NCBI RefSeq assembly: GCF_027595165.1
Contig: NZ_CP097291.1
Location: 2,728,001-2,792,000 of the forward strand
Reading direction: 5' to 3'
From: Providencia sp. PROV188
GTDB lineage: Bacteria > Pseudomonadota > Gammaproteobacteria > Enterobacterales > Enterobacteriaceae
Length of the DNA stretch: 64,000 bases
The first letter of the stretch is position 1; the number at the start of each line of letters is the position of its first letter. A model generated the notes under the pieces. The model was not told the DNA's origin. It worked only from the letters and a program-made list of their open reading frames with translations, and searched no databases. Shown here in pieces: positions 35,197-43,328 of the stretch. The position numbers and the translations under genes are program-made.

Positions 35197-36295
35197 TAGT
35201 AAGCTCTTTCAATCGTTCTATAACAATTGGGTCAACAATAGTTTGAACTAATGTTACTTGATTTGTCTCTGAGTCAAAAATAATATCTCTTTGAGAACCA
35301 GGAAGTCCAACATGGTGTTTTTTTATGCTTAATTTAGCTATGCTAGTCTCAAAATCAATCCATTCTAACTGTTTTTTATCTGAAGCTAATACTTCAAACT
35401 CTTCATTAACTTCAAAATTATTTTCATTAACAAAATCAACGAAAGTATTTTTATATTGAGCTAATTCTACTGGGATTATTGAATCAATTTGTATTTGAAT
35501 TTTTTCTAATGTAATTGACTCTCCTTTTTTACAATTATTGAATAGCTCTTGAACTTTAGATTCAATTTTTTCTCTTAAAGATCTACTAAAATCTTGTTGT
35601 TGGGTAAATAACTCTAAAGCTTTAATACATTGCTCACTACTTGTTTTATTAGATATTACACCATCCGCACCAATTGATGATGTAAAGTATTTACGAACAT
35701 CACCAGAGCCTCTAATAAAACACAAATTATTCTTATCTAATTCATCTTCATCTTCTGACATAAAACGCATTAGATCAACTCGAGCACCTTGCAAAAATTT
35801 ATCTAAATCAATCACATCAACAGGATTCAGCTGTAAGTTTTCTTTAAATCTTAATGCGTCTGTATTTTTTAACATTAAAATTAAGATTCTTTCAAATATT
35901 TTAGTTCTATCGTCTTCTTTTTCATTCAATAATTGATAGTGAGTGAAGACTATGATTGCACCATTACTCGCTCTTGACTGTTTTGCTGATGTGATCAATT
36001 TATTTTTGATAAAATCAGTAACAAAATCTTCAAATGTATAATTTCCATTTAAGTGACCTTCGAGTTTAAACGGAAATGAATTTACTGAATATGGTTTTTG
36101 AAATTTAGCGTGTGATTTACTACTCTTATGAAATTTAGCATCAACTTTAGATGTGAAAGCAATAACTTCAGCTTGATCACAGGGCCAAAGAGCACCAATA
36201 TTATATGACCAGTCTTTTTGATTTTCTTCTTCTGGCGGTGAAATTTGAACTGCTATAGCGTTTAAAACTTGTATTGAAGACAAAATAAACCCCAA
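35189..36295 (-). CDS. NdpA/YejK-like nucleoid-associated protein
   Basis: 368 residues. The central part, with FTHYQLLNE, VDVIDLDKFLQGARVDLMRFM and FIRGSGDVRKYFTSSIGADG, fits the 37-kDa nucleoid-associated protein family (NdpA/YejK), which binds DNA. It is an extra, divergent, AT-rich copy rather than the chromosomal housekeeping gene. It overlaps the following membrane-protein gene by 8 bases and is divergent from the resolvase gene. Assigned by recognising the family pattern, so moderate confidence. Confidence 0.65.
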   Translation of the reverse strand: MGFILSSIQVLNAIAVQISPPEEENQKDWSYNIGALWPCDQAEVIAFTSKVDAKFHKSSKSHAKFQKPYSVNSFPFKLEGHLNGNYTFEDFVTDFIKNKLITSAKQSRASNGAIIVFTHYQLLNEKEDDRTKIFERILILMLKNTDALRFKENLQLNPVDVIDLDKFLQGARVDLMRFMSEDEDELDKNNLCFIRGSGDVRKYFTSSIGADGVISNKTSSEQCIKALELFTQQQDFSRSLREKIESKVQELFNNCKKGESITLEKIQIQIDSIIPVELAQYKNTFVDFVNENNFEVNEEFEVLASDKKQLEWIDFETSIAKLSIKKHHVGLPGSQRDIIFDSETNQVTLVQTIVDPIVIERLKELTNE

Positions 36296-36501
36296 TTATC
36301 AATATTAGTCATACATGACTGAAGTCAACTATTTTTAGCATAATAGCATGGCAGTCATAATAAATGTATGTTGAACCTCAAATATATAAATTTACTTAAT
36401 AAATTGCGATACCAATCAAATTTTCGCTGATATGTTCTACTAATTTATAAAGATTATCATTCACGATTACTAACGTTAATCTCAATCATTAAGCTACTCC
36501 C
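36296..36501. other. Divergent intergenic region between NdpA-like gene and res repeats
   Basis: About 200 AT-rich bases that must hold the promoter of the NdpA-like operon. AACGTTA-type palindromic words occur near 36470 but nothing I can name. Confidence 0.4.
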
Positions 36502-36594
36502 TAATGATACCTGCTTAAGCCAACTAAATCAGTATCATTTAGCACTTGATCCCATCTATACGATCCAGTATCATTTGGGTATGTTAAATGATAT
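36502..36594 (+). promoter_or_regulatory. Probable res site of the serine resolvase
   Basis: Four copies of a nine- to ten-base word in both orientations lie directly before the resolvase gene: TAATGATAC (36502-36510), AGTATCATTT (36531-36540), AGTATCATTT (about 36567-36576) and AAATGATAT (36586-36594). Paired inverted binding sites just upstream of the gene are typical of resolvase res sites and would also autoregulate it. Confidence 0.6.
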
Positions 36595-36605
36595 ACGGCG
36601 GATTT

Positions 36606-37166
36606 ATGATATTTGGTTACGCTCGAGTTTCTTCCAAAGATCAAAATTTAGAAAGGCAGCTTACAGTACTGGAACCTATTTGCGATAAAGTAATACAAGA
36701 AAAAGTATCTGGGAAAAATATTAATGACAGACCAGAACTGCTATTGCTCTTATCACACTTAAGACAAGATGATACCCTAATTACAAAATCTATTGATAGA
36801 TTAGCCCGTAATACTAAAGAGCTTTTGTCGCTAGTGGATGAATTAGTAGAAAAAGGGATCACTGTTAAATTTTTAGACAATAATATGAGTTTTGATAATT
36901 CTCCCGCTTCAAGATTAATTTTAACTATGATGGGAGCAGTGGCAGAGTTTGAACGAGGTATTATTGCATCTAGAAGAGATGAAGGTATTGCTATAGCTAA
37001 AAAGGCTGGAAAATACAAGGGGAAACAAAAGAATGCAGTACTTCATAGTAAAATTACTGAAATGCTAGAGACTGAAAAATACACTGCGGATGAAATAGCT
37101 AAATTATGCGATTGTGGGCGGGCTACCGTTTTTAGAGTAAAAAAATCATTATCAGTTTATGAATGA
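36606..37166 (+). CDS. Serine recombinase (resolvase/invertase family)
   Basis: Small serine recombinase of 186 residues from MIFGYARVSSKDQNLERQ. The catalytic Ser9 in YARVSS, the SIDRLARNTKELL arginine motif, LTMMGAVAEFERGII and a C-terminal helix-turn-helix (YTADEIAKLCDCGRATVFRV) are intact. I prefer the ATG at 36606, with GGCGG upstream, to the in-frame ATG at 36588, which lies in the last res-like repeat. It probably resolves multimers of the circular form, or inverts DNA. The element's inverted long repeats make an inversion role worth considering. Confidence 0.9.
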   Translation: MIFGYARVSSKDQNLERQLTVLEPICDKVIQEKVSGKNINDRPELLLLLSHLRQDDTLITKSIDRLARNTKELLSLVDELVEKGITVKFLDNNMSFDNSPASRLILTMMGAVAEFERGIIASRRDEGIAIAKKAGKYKGKQKNAVLHSKITEMLETEKYTADEIAKLCDCGRATVFRVKKSLSVYE

Positions 37167-37168
37167 AT

Positions 37169-37194
37169 ATAGCCACCTTAATTTAGGTGGCTAT
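37169..37194. terminator. Bidirectional terminator between resolvase and membrane-protein gene
   Basis: ATAGCCACCT, a 6-base loop and AGGTGGCTAT form a perfect 10-bp stem directly after the resolvase stop and 38 bases beyond the stop of the convergent gene at 37232. The T-tract is weak on both sides. Confidence 0.65.
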
Positions 37195-37231
37195 TACTCT
37201 TAAATGAATCCTAATGATCTATAGAATAAAC

Positions 37232-37804
37232 TTAGTTATTACTTCTACAGTTAACTGCTGACATCGCCATTACTTTATCTTCACTATTATTTAATGGAAT
37301 AGTTACTATCATTCTAGCATCTGGTTTTTTAATATCTTTATTTAACATATAGTATATTGAGCCTTGAGTGGAATTATTATGTGTACTAGCACTAAGTACT
37401 CCTTCATCTAGATTTTCATTAGAATTTAATGGCGGAGATTTATATTCATCACTACTTGAATTAGCTTTAATAATAAAATAATCATTTTTTAATATTAAAC
37501 TACCACCACCAATAGGAAGACTTTTCCCAATTTTTTTAGTAGATCCATCTAACTTTGAAGCAACTCCCTCATACATAAATATGTCACAGCTAAATTTCTT
37601 TTCTTGATGTTTGAATTTTCCTTGACTATATCCATACCAAAACATCCCTATAAAAAAAACAATCACAAAGGAAACAAAGCTAGATAGCAATAATGCCATA
37701 AATTTTGAAAATCCTTTTATATTGTTAAACTCGCACCATTTGTATGTTTTTATTAAACAAAAAACTGCTATAAAAAGTGCTATAATCAGTATAACTCCAA
37801 CCAT
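37232..37804 (-). CDS. Unknown two-pass membrane protein
   Basis: 190 residues. Two hydrophobic segments at about residues 4-22 (VILIIALFIAVFCLIKTY) and 34-55 (FMALLLSSFVSFVIVFFIGM) are followed by a roughly 130-residue polar domain with SCDIFMYEGVASKLDGS and MLNKDIKKPDARMIV. No family recognised. Divergence from neighbours and AT-rich codons mark it as element cargo. Confidence 0.65.
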   Translation of the reverse strand: MVGVILIIALFIAVFCLIKTYKWCEFNNIKGFSKFMALLLSSFVSFVIVFFIGMFWYGYSQGKFKHQEKKFSCDIFMYEGVASKLDGSTKKIGKSLPIGGGSLILKNDYFIIKANSSSDEYKSPPLNSNENLDEGVLSASTHNNSTQGSIYYMLNKDIKKPDARMIVTIPLNNSEDKVMAMSAVNCRSNN

Positions 37805-37859
37805 ATTTAATACCCCCTTTAATTTTGTCTATTTAACATATCGATTGGGCTGTCACATC

Positions 37860-38046
37860 CTAATAATTGAGATACGTTAAATTAGAATTTCCTAACCGTT
37901 TTCGATATATCTCCGGTGGAAGATTACTTAAACTTTTATGAGTTCGATTCAATTTATAATTGTATTGCCAAAGCCCAATCATTTCACGAAGTTGAATCAA
38001 TAATTCAAATAAATAGGCATTTAAAAATTTATGATGTAACGACGAT
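37860..38046 (-). pseudogene. Remnant of an IS3-family transposase (OrfB C-terminus)
   Basis: On the minus strand an open stretch reads FLNAYLFELLIQLREMIG, then LWQYNYKLNRTHKSLSNLPP and EIYRKRL before a TAG stop. This is the usual C-terminal end of IS3-family OrfB, which carries the last catalytic Glu region. The upstream two thirds and the IS ends are missing, so it is a decayed insertion inside the element. Confidence 0.8.
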
Positions 38047-38126
38047 TAATTGAAGCACCTAATTCTCCTTTGATTAAACTTTATCATTTTATGCTGTCTA
38101 TCATACCACACCTTAACCAATCGATC

Positions 38127-38166
38127 GATAATAACGATCGATTTTATAATATTGATCGTTATTATC
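38127..38166. repeat. 13-bp inverted repeat in AT-rich DNA
   Basis: GATAATAACGATC (38127-38139) and its exact reverse complement (38154-38166) flank a 14-base AT loop. Several further ATCGAT/GATCGAT words surround it (38120-38215). It lies between the IS remnant and the 163-bp array. It could be a protein-binding site; no T-tract follows. Confidence 0.6.
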
Positions 38167-38337
38167 TATTAACGCTATCAATATCAAGCTCATCAATAGG
38201 TAATATCGATCAATCAATTATTTTAGTAATCTTTTTTGATATGACATTTAATTCATTAAATTCAAATAGTTAAATTAATCTTGAATCAATGAAAAATAAA
38301 AAATTTTATGTGAAGGGATACGATTATTATGAAAAAA

Positions 38338-39199
38338 CAATTTGAGCGAGTTCTATCACGCAGGGATAGTAACTCAGTTCTTAGTGGATAAGTACAATGG
38401 GTATTGTCTACTGACTAAATCAATGATGATCTGTTTTTCAGTACTTAAAAAAGCAAATTGATTTTCTTTTTGAGGCTTCACAAAGCCGAATAAAAGGAAT
38501 CAATTTGAGCGAGTTCTATCACGCAGGGATGGTAACTCAGTTCTTAGTGGATAAGTACAATGGGTATTGTCTACTGACTAAATCAATGATGATCTGTCTT
38601 TCAGTACTTAAAAAAGCAAATTGATTTTCTTTTTGAGGCTTCACAAAGCCGAATAAAAGGAATCAATTTGAGCGAGTTCTATCACGCAGGGATGGTAACT
38701 CAGTTCTTAGTGGATAAGTACAATGGGTATTGTCTACTGACTAAATCAATGATGATCTGTCTTTCAGTACTTAAAAAAGCAAATTGATTTTCTTTTTGAG
38801 GCTTCACAAAGCCGAATAAAAGGAATCAATTTGAGCGAGTTCTATCACGCAGGGATGGTAACTCATTTCTTAGTGGATAAGTACAATGGGTATTGTCTAC
38901 TGACTAAATCAATGATGATCTGTCTTTCAGTACTTAAAAAAGCAAATTGATTTTCTTTTTGAGGCTTCACAAAGCCGAATAAAAGGAATCAATTTGAGCG
39001 AGTTCTATCACGCAGGGATGGTAACTCAGTTCTTAGTGGATAAGTACAATGGGTATTGTCTACTGACTAAATCAATGATGATCTGTCTTTCAGTACTTAA
39101 AAAAGCAAATTGATTTTCTTTTTGAGGCTTCACAAAGCCGAATAAAAGGAATCAATTTGAGCGAGTTCTATCACGCAGGGATAGTAACTCAGTTCTTAA
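38338..39199 (+). repeat. Array of 163-bp tandem repeats (five full units plus a partial)
   Basis: Units begin with CAATTTGAGCGAGTTCTATC at 38338, 38501, 38664, 38827 and 38990, and a truncated one at 39153. Spacing is exactly 163 bp and only single-base changes are seen between units. Each junction forms a 54-bp hairpin (for example 38454-38507): CAAATTGATT/AATCAATTTG outer arms and GGCTT/AAGCC inner arms around a CACA loop. A second weak hairpin, ACAATGGGTATTGT, lies mid-unit, and each unit has one CAGTACTT. There is no coding frame through the array and no unique spacer. It could act as origin iterons, a centromere, or a repeated structured RNA. Confidence 0.95.
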
Positions 39200-39230
39200 T
39201 AAGTAGAACGAATTGATTATATGATGTGAA

Positions 39231-39252
39231 GTACCCTCTTGATAGAGGGTAC
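39231..39252. repeat. 9-bp-stem hairpin after the repeat array
   Basis: GTACCCTCT, loop TGAT, AGAGGGTAC: a perfect hairpin without a T-tract, directly before the larger hairpin at 39264. Confidence 0.8.
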
Positions 39253-39263
39253 AATCAGGAAAA

Positions 39264-39306
39264 CCCTAAAACAGTTCGCTACTAAAGTAGCTTCTCTGTT
39301 TTAAGG
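39264..39306 (+). terminator. Compound hairpin, likely terminator or structured RNA end
   Basis: An outer stem CCTAAAACAG/CTGTTTTAAGG encloses an inner stem GCTACT/AGTAGC; a T-rich stretch (39310-39320) follows on the plus strand. It could end a transcript running through the repeat array, or be part of a structured RNA together with the hairpin at 39231. Confidence 0.55.
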
Positions 39307-39418
39307 CTTTCCTTCTTTTTGTATTTTATATGTCACAAATTTATTCCCTTATATCATTAAAGGCATTATTTTTATGACAAACTTTAATATCAGATGGTGT
39401 TTTTGACAAAGAACAAGA

Positions 39419-40855
39419 TTACTTCTTTTTCTTTTTAACTGCTTTATTGTACTTATTGTGCATTTCATTTATTTCCTCAGTACTGAGATCTTTGTTGATT
39501 TCGTTTGAAAGAAATTTCTTAAACTCCTTAAGATCAAGCTCTGGATTCTTTTTTTTCCAGCGACTGAAGCGAGCAGCTTTTGTATTACAAAGAGTAAAGC
39601 GTTTTTCATTATTTGTAGAACCCTTTGGTCTTCCTCTTGGTACGCATTCATCATTATCGAGACCAAGATCTATATACTCAATATTATCAGTAAGATAGCT
39701 TGCCTGAGATTTATCGAAAACATAAACAGTCTGTATCTCATCACTATTATAATTTCTTGATATCCCTCTAAGTACAAATTGATGCAAACTTTCATATTCT
39801 CTAGCATGATGAATATCTTCCCTAGATAAACCAAAAAATAATTCACATTGTTTTGCTTCTACATCTGATGGTCTCATACTAGCAAGCCATACACAGGTTT
39901 TAATATTACTATACTGATTAAAACCTCTTGCATCAGGACTTATTTTTATACCTGCATCGAGCTTTTGAATATCATTATTATTTTGTGTCCAATAATATTC
40001 ATTACCTATAAGTTCATCATTCAAGTGATTATATATTCTTTGTAGTTTTTCAGGGTTATTTTCCTTCCAACTTTTTGATAATTTTATATTTTTTGAAAAA
40101 TAATAAACCTTAATTCTATCTTTAAGAGGAGTCTTCCTAACCATTAAGTCTTTAACTTTAACCTCTTCAAAAATATCTTTATATACTTTATATATTAATG
40201 TTTTTTCGAAATTGGCACTAAAAAATGTTATATCCAATTCGGCATAGCTATTAAGGTCTTTCCAACTTGTTATGTTTAATTGTGACTTTTCAGGATCTGA
40301 AAAAAAGCCATAATTCATTATAAAAAGGTGATTTTCTTTTATAATTGAAAACTCACTTGATATTCTACTCATTATATCTCCTTGAAAATCTAATTTACTT
40401 TTTGCTGTTATATACTTCCAGTCATCATCTAATTTTTCAATATCAGTTAACAATTCTCTTTTTATTATTTCCTTTATTTTAGAGTTATTTTCATTTATTG
40501 ATTTAAATCCATGGAAGTTAGTTACATCATCTATATATATAATCCATCCAGATAAGAGGTCTATAGGTATTTTAAAAAAAGTTTTATCTGTAATGATTAG
40601 ATTTCTATTACTTGGTTTATTCATGAATTTTGTAACAGCATCAATGACACTATTAGCATCAATGACACTATTAGCATTAAGTACTGTATCAGTAATAATA
40701 CACTTACAATCATGGATTTTTTGTGCTGTATCTTTTGCTAGTTCTTGAGTGCTTTGGATAATTAAAAACCTATTTTCACTTTCATTGATTTTTTTACATA
40801 TATAATGTGTTTTTCCAGAACCACATGGTGAAGAGACATATTTTATTTTACTCAT
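39419..40855 (-). CDS. SF2 helicase-like ATPase, candidate replication protein
   Basis: 478 residues. Walker A SSPCGSGKTHYI (residues 8-19), a DEAD-like motif II IIYIDDVTN near residue 108, a motif III-like ITFFSANF, and motif V/VI-like SPDARGFNQYSN and QFVLRGISRNY indicate a superfamily-2 helicase core. The C-terminus carries an AT-hook-like PRGRPKGST and a lysine-rich tail. An 18-base duplication gives the repeated NSVIDA near residue 66. The gene reads toward the 163-bp array. With the resolvase and the iteron-like repeats, a replication initiator or helicase role is plausible but unproven. No close family name recalled. Confidence 0.7.
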   Translation of the reverse strand: MSKIKYVSSPCGSGKTHYICKKINESENRFLIIQSTQELAKDTAQKIHDCKCIITDTVLNANSVIDANSVIDAVTKFMNKPSNRNLIITDKTFFKIPIDLLSGWIIYIDDVTNFHGFKSINENNSKIKEIIKRELLTDIEKLDDDWKYITAKSKLDFQGDIMSRISSEFSIIKENHLFIMNYGFFSDPEKSQLNITSWKDLNSYAELDITFFSANFEKTLIYKVYKDIFEEVKVKDLMVRKTPLKDRIKVYYFSKNIKLSKSWKENNPEKLQRIYNHLNDELIGNEYYWTQNNNDIQKLDAGIKISPDARGFNQYSNIKTCVWLASMRPSDVEAKQCELFFGLSREDIHHAREYESLHQFVLRGISRNYNSDEIQTVYVFDKSQASYLTDNIEYIDLGLDNDECVPRGRPKGSTNNEKRFTLCNTKAARFSRWKKKNPELDLKEFKKFLSNEINKDLSTEEINEMHNKYNKAVKKKKK

Positions 40856-41267
40856 TTAGCTTCCTTTTTTATGTTTGATTTCCTTTTCAAGTACTCATGT
40901 TTAACTTCATTATCACTGTACTAATATAATTATATTAATCATTCCTTAATGAATAAAAATATAAATAGCTCCGTTGAGGTGCATATGATTTTAATTATTC
41001 ATTGTTTTATCTTAAAGATGATAGCGGCTAAATTGAAATTTAATTCAGTAGATAATTTGAGTTGTATTTAATTCGAGGTGAATCTACCACTTAAAATAAA
41101 ATCTGTCAATTATTTTTTTAATTATTTTAAAATTAATTAAAATTTAAAACTGTGGGGTATTGTTTTTATTAGGTCAATAAAAGTAATAATAAATGCGAGG
41201 CGGAAGAAAATAATAAAAGTATAATTACTTTATTTCCAATAATATTATCAAATTATTATTTAATCAT
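40856..41267. other. AT-rich upstream region of the helicase-like gene
   Basis: About 410 very AT-rich bases between the helicase-like gene and the right long inverted repeat. The promoter for that gene should be here. No hairpin or frame stands out. Confidence 0.45.
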
Positions 41268-42040
41268 TTCATCCTTTAATTCCAATTACCATAATAAGTA
41301 CTGAATTTTCATTACATACATTACATACATTACATACATTACATACATTACATACATTACATACATTACCTACTTAACTTTTTATCTCTTTCATATAAAA
41401 AAAGAACTATTTTTTACTTCAGTAAGGGATTACTTTAAGTATTCATAAAACAGTATATTACCCCTGATTCATAATAATTCGAGTACTAAAGACTGGTAAC
41501 TTTGCCGCGAGTTCATATTGACACTCATTTTATACTAATAACAATACTACCCTATCAGTACTAATATATTTCATATACAACATAATTAATTATGATATGA
41601 GTACAAAATCTAATTAACAATAATGATAGGTTTTATCGGGTTAGGGTTCAGTACTAATGGAGCTAATTGATAAACTCAATAGTGATATTGATTTAATGAT
41701 CAATAATCCCGATAGGTGATCATTAGTCAGTATAAAATGTCCAATGGTAATAATGTATCTCTTAATACCTCTGTTGACCCATTGGACACTTTTTCATAAA
41801 AACCACCTGCTTACCCTATCTCAAAAAACTTCAAGTACTAAAGGGCAGTAACTTTGCTGAGAGTTCATATCGTTCTCTATAAGATGGTAGCTATGTTCCA
41901 GTACTAGACCCTGATATAATCGAGTAAAACTCATGTACAACAAAGCTAGAATATACGCCTATAAGCTTTATAACCTATTGTAAGTACTAGTTAATTTACC
42001 TTTCTATGAACAGTATTCAGTACTGTTTAGTATTAGAAGA
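41268..42040 (-). repeat. Long inverted repeat 1, right copy (773 bp)
   Basis: Reverse complement of 32605-33386 with six rather than seven 9-bp units (41311-41364). Its outer end is the TTAGAAGA core (42033-42040), which is at the same time the first eight bases of the left copy of the 111-bp repeat. So the two repeat families abut at an internal attachment site. Confidence 0.93.
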
Positions 42041-42057
42041 CGAGTAATCCAGTACTG
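42018..42057 (+). other. Internal attachment site resembling a complete attP
   Basis: The core TTAGAAGA (42033-42040) lies between an arm from the long repeat and one from the 111-bp repeat, each carrying CAGTACTG (42018-42025 and 42050-42057). The downstream bases CGAGTAA make the stretch encode Leu-Glu-Asp-Glu-stop, like the speA end. In reverse complement it equals the sequence that joining the two outer ends would produce. It is thus an intact, inverted, unused attP inside the integrated element. Confidence 0.8.
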
Positions 42058-42143
42058 AAGGGTTGGGTACTAAAATAGTATCCAACCTTTATTTTCAATG
42101 TGTTATATGATTATTTGCGTGTTGATAGTAAATCAAGGATTTT
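42033..42143 (+). repeat. Inverted repeat 2, left copy (111 bp)
   Basis: Perfect reverse complement of 43329-43439 over 111 bases. It sits just downstream of the recombinase stop (42160) and contains an extra copy of that gene's promoter-proximal DNA including AAGGATTTT, the ribosome site, pointing at the 3' end of the gene. Confidence 0.95.
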
Positions 42144-42159
42144 ATTATTCGTAAAATGA

Positions 42160-43326
42160 TTAGGTAACATCAATTGCTTGTTTCATTAACAGAATTGGCT
42201 CCTTACTTCGATATACTACATCTGTCATCGTATTACTACTATGCCCTAAAATACTAAATCTAACATGGTCTGGAAGCTCTGGAACGTCTCTTAACCTATC
42301 GCTAAGGCTATACCGATAATCATGTGCTGTATGTTGTTCATTTAAGTTTTTAAATACTTTCGATACGATCCTTGAGGCTGGATTATGAACATTCCAAGGA
42401 AAAGTCGGCAGTAGCTCCATAATCCCAAGGCTAATGAGATCCTTATGGATTGGGATGTTTCTAACACTACTGATACTTTTAACTCTTTTTCCATCTTTAC
42501 TATTAACACTGATACAAGCTACTTTCTGATTTCGATCGGTTATATAAACATAATCATCAATAGTTAACTGTATAGTTTCAGTTATACGCATCCCTGTGTA
42601 ATATAATATTTGTAATAACCACCAAACATTCGATTTATATTCTACTGAATCCAGTACTCTATTATGCAATTCAAGAGGAATTAATGTTTTTGCTCTCAAA
42701 TTCTTTACTTTTTTAAATCCCATACCAAGAAAAGGGTTTTTAGATAAGTAATCTCGTTTAACTGTTGCAAAGTTAAAAAGAGCTGAAATTTTCTTAAACA
42801 TAGATTGGCGGGACGTATCGGATTTATATCTGTTTTTTAAGGTGTTTTTAAACTTAGATATTGAGAGTTTATCAAATGATTCTATATCACAGTCTCCATA
42901 CCAACTGATGAAAAGATCTACTGCACCTTTATTTGATTTATAAGTTAAAGGTCTCCAGTCAGCTTCCATTTCATTGTACCATTCCTCTGCTACTAAACTT
43001 AACTTATGCCCCTGCTTTTTTATCTCCTGTTGAGTATCTAGCTCGCGATTAACCTTACCGTTAGTATTCATCCAGTGAATAAACCCTGCTTCTAGGTGTA
43101 TCTCACTCTCAATATAGGTATCTCTATCTAATAATAAACATTCTCTAATCTGATGAAATTCATACTTTTTATTTTTTAATCTAATATAAGAGCTCAATAA
43201 AATCTTTGCTCTATTTGATGCTATCTGAAAATCCCTAGTTCTTAAGTCTAGTCGGATTAAACGACCATAATGAGATTTTTGCCAAACATAGTAACCACGA
43301 TTATTACATGAAAAATACAGTGCCAT
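42160..43326 (-). CDS. Tyrosine recombinase (integrase)
   Basis: 388 residues from MALYFSCNNRGYYVWQKSHY. The N-terminal domain is an unusual Arm-like region, the middle part is the SAM-like core-binding domain (LSLVAEEWYNEME), and the catalytic residues are complete: Arg247 in TGMRITE, Lys near 277-283 (SKDGKRVK), His335 and Arg338 in HDYRYS, His362 in LGHSS, and Tyr372 in VVYRSKEP. The ATG at 43326 is chosen because AAGGA stands six bases before it, inside the right 111-bp repeat; the frame runs 16 codons further up without a site. It is the obvious enzyme for integration at speA. Being flanked by inverted core sites, its gene should itself be invertible. Confidence 0.92.
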   Translation of the reverse strand: MALYFSCNNRGYYVWQKSHYGRLIRLDLRTRDFQIASNRAKILLSSYIRLKNKKYEFHQIRECLLLDRDTYIESEIHLEAGFIHWMNTNGKVNRELDTQQEIKKQGHKLSLVAEEWYNEMEADWRPLTYKSNKGAVDLFISWYGDCDIESFDKLSISKFKNTLKNRYKSDTSRQSMFKKISALFNFATVKRDYLSKNPFLGMGFKKVKNLRAKTLIPLELHNRVLDSVEYKSNVWWLLQILYYTGMRITETIQLTIDDYVYITDRNQKVACISVNSKDGKRVKSISSVRNIPIHKDLISLGIMELLPTFPWNVHNPASRIVSKVFKNLNEQHTAHDYRYSLSDRLRDVPELPDHVRFSILGHSSNTMTDVVYRSKEPILLMKQAIDVT

Positions 43327-43328
43327 AG

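Noticed and set aside
38070..38273. 67-codon ORF before the 163-bp array
   Set aside because: Covers the 13-bp inverted repeat and AT-rich words; no recognisable protein pattern or ribosome site.
38338..39199. CRISPR array
   Set aside because: The repeat unit is 163 bp and continuous; there are no short repeats separated by unique spacers and no cas genes.
32605..42040. Composite transposon with terminal inverted repeats
   Set aside because: The long repeats contain no transposase, end in the attachment core shared with speA rather than in IS-type ends, and no target-site duplication apart from the recombination core is seen.
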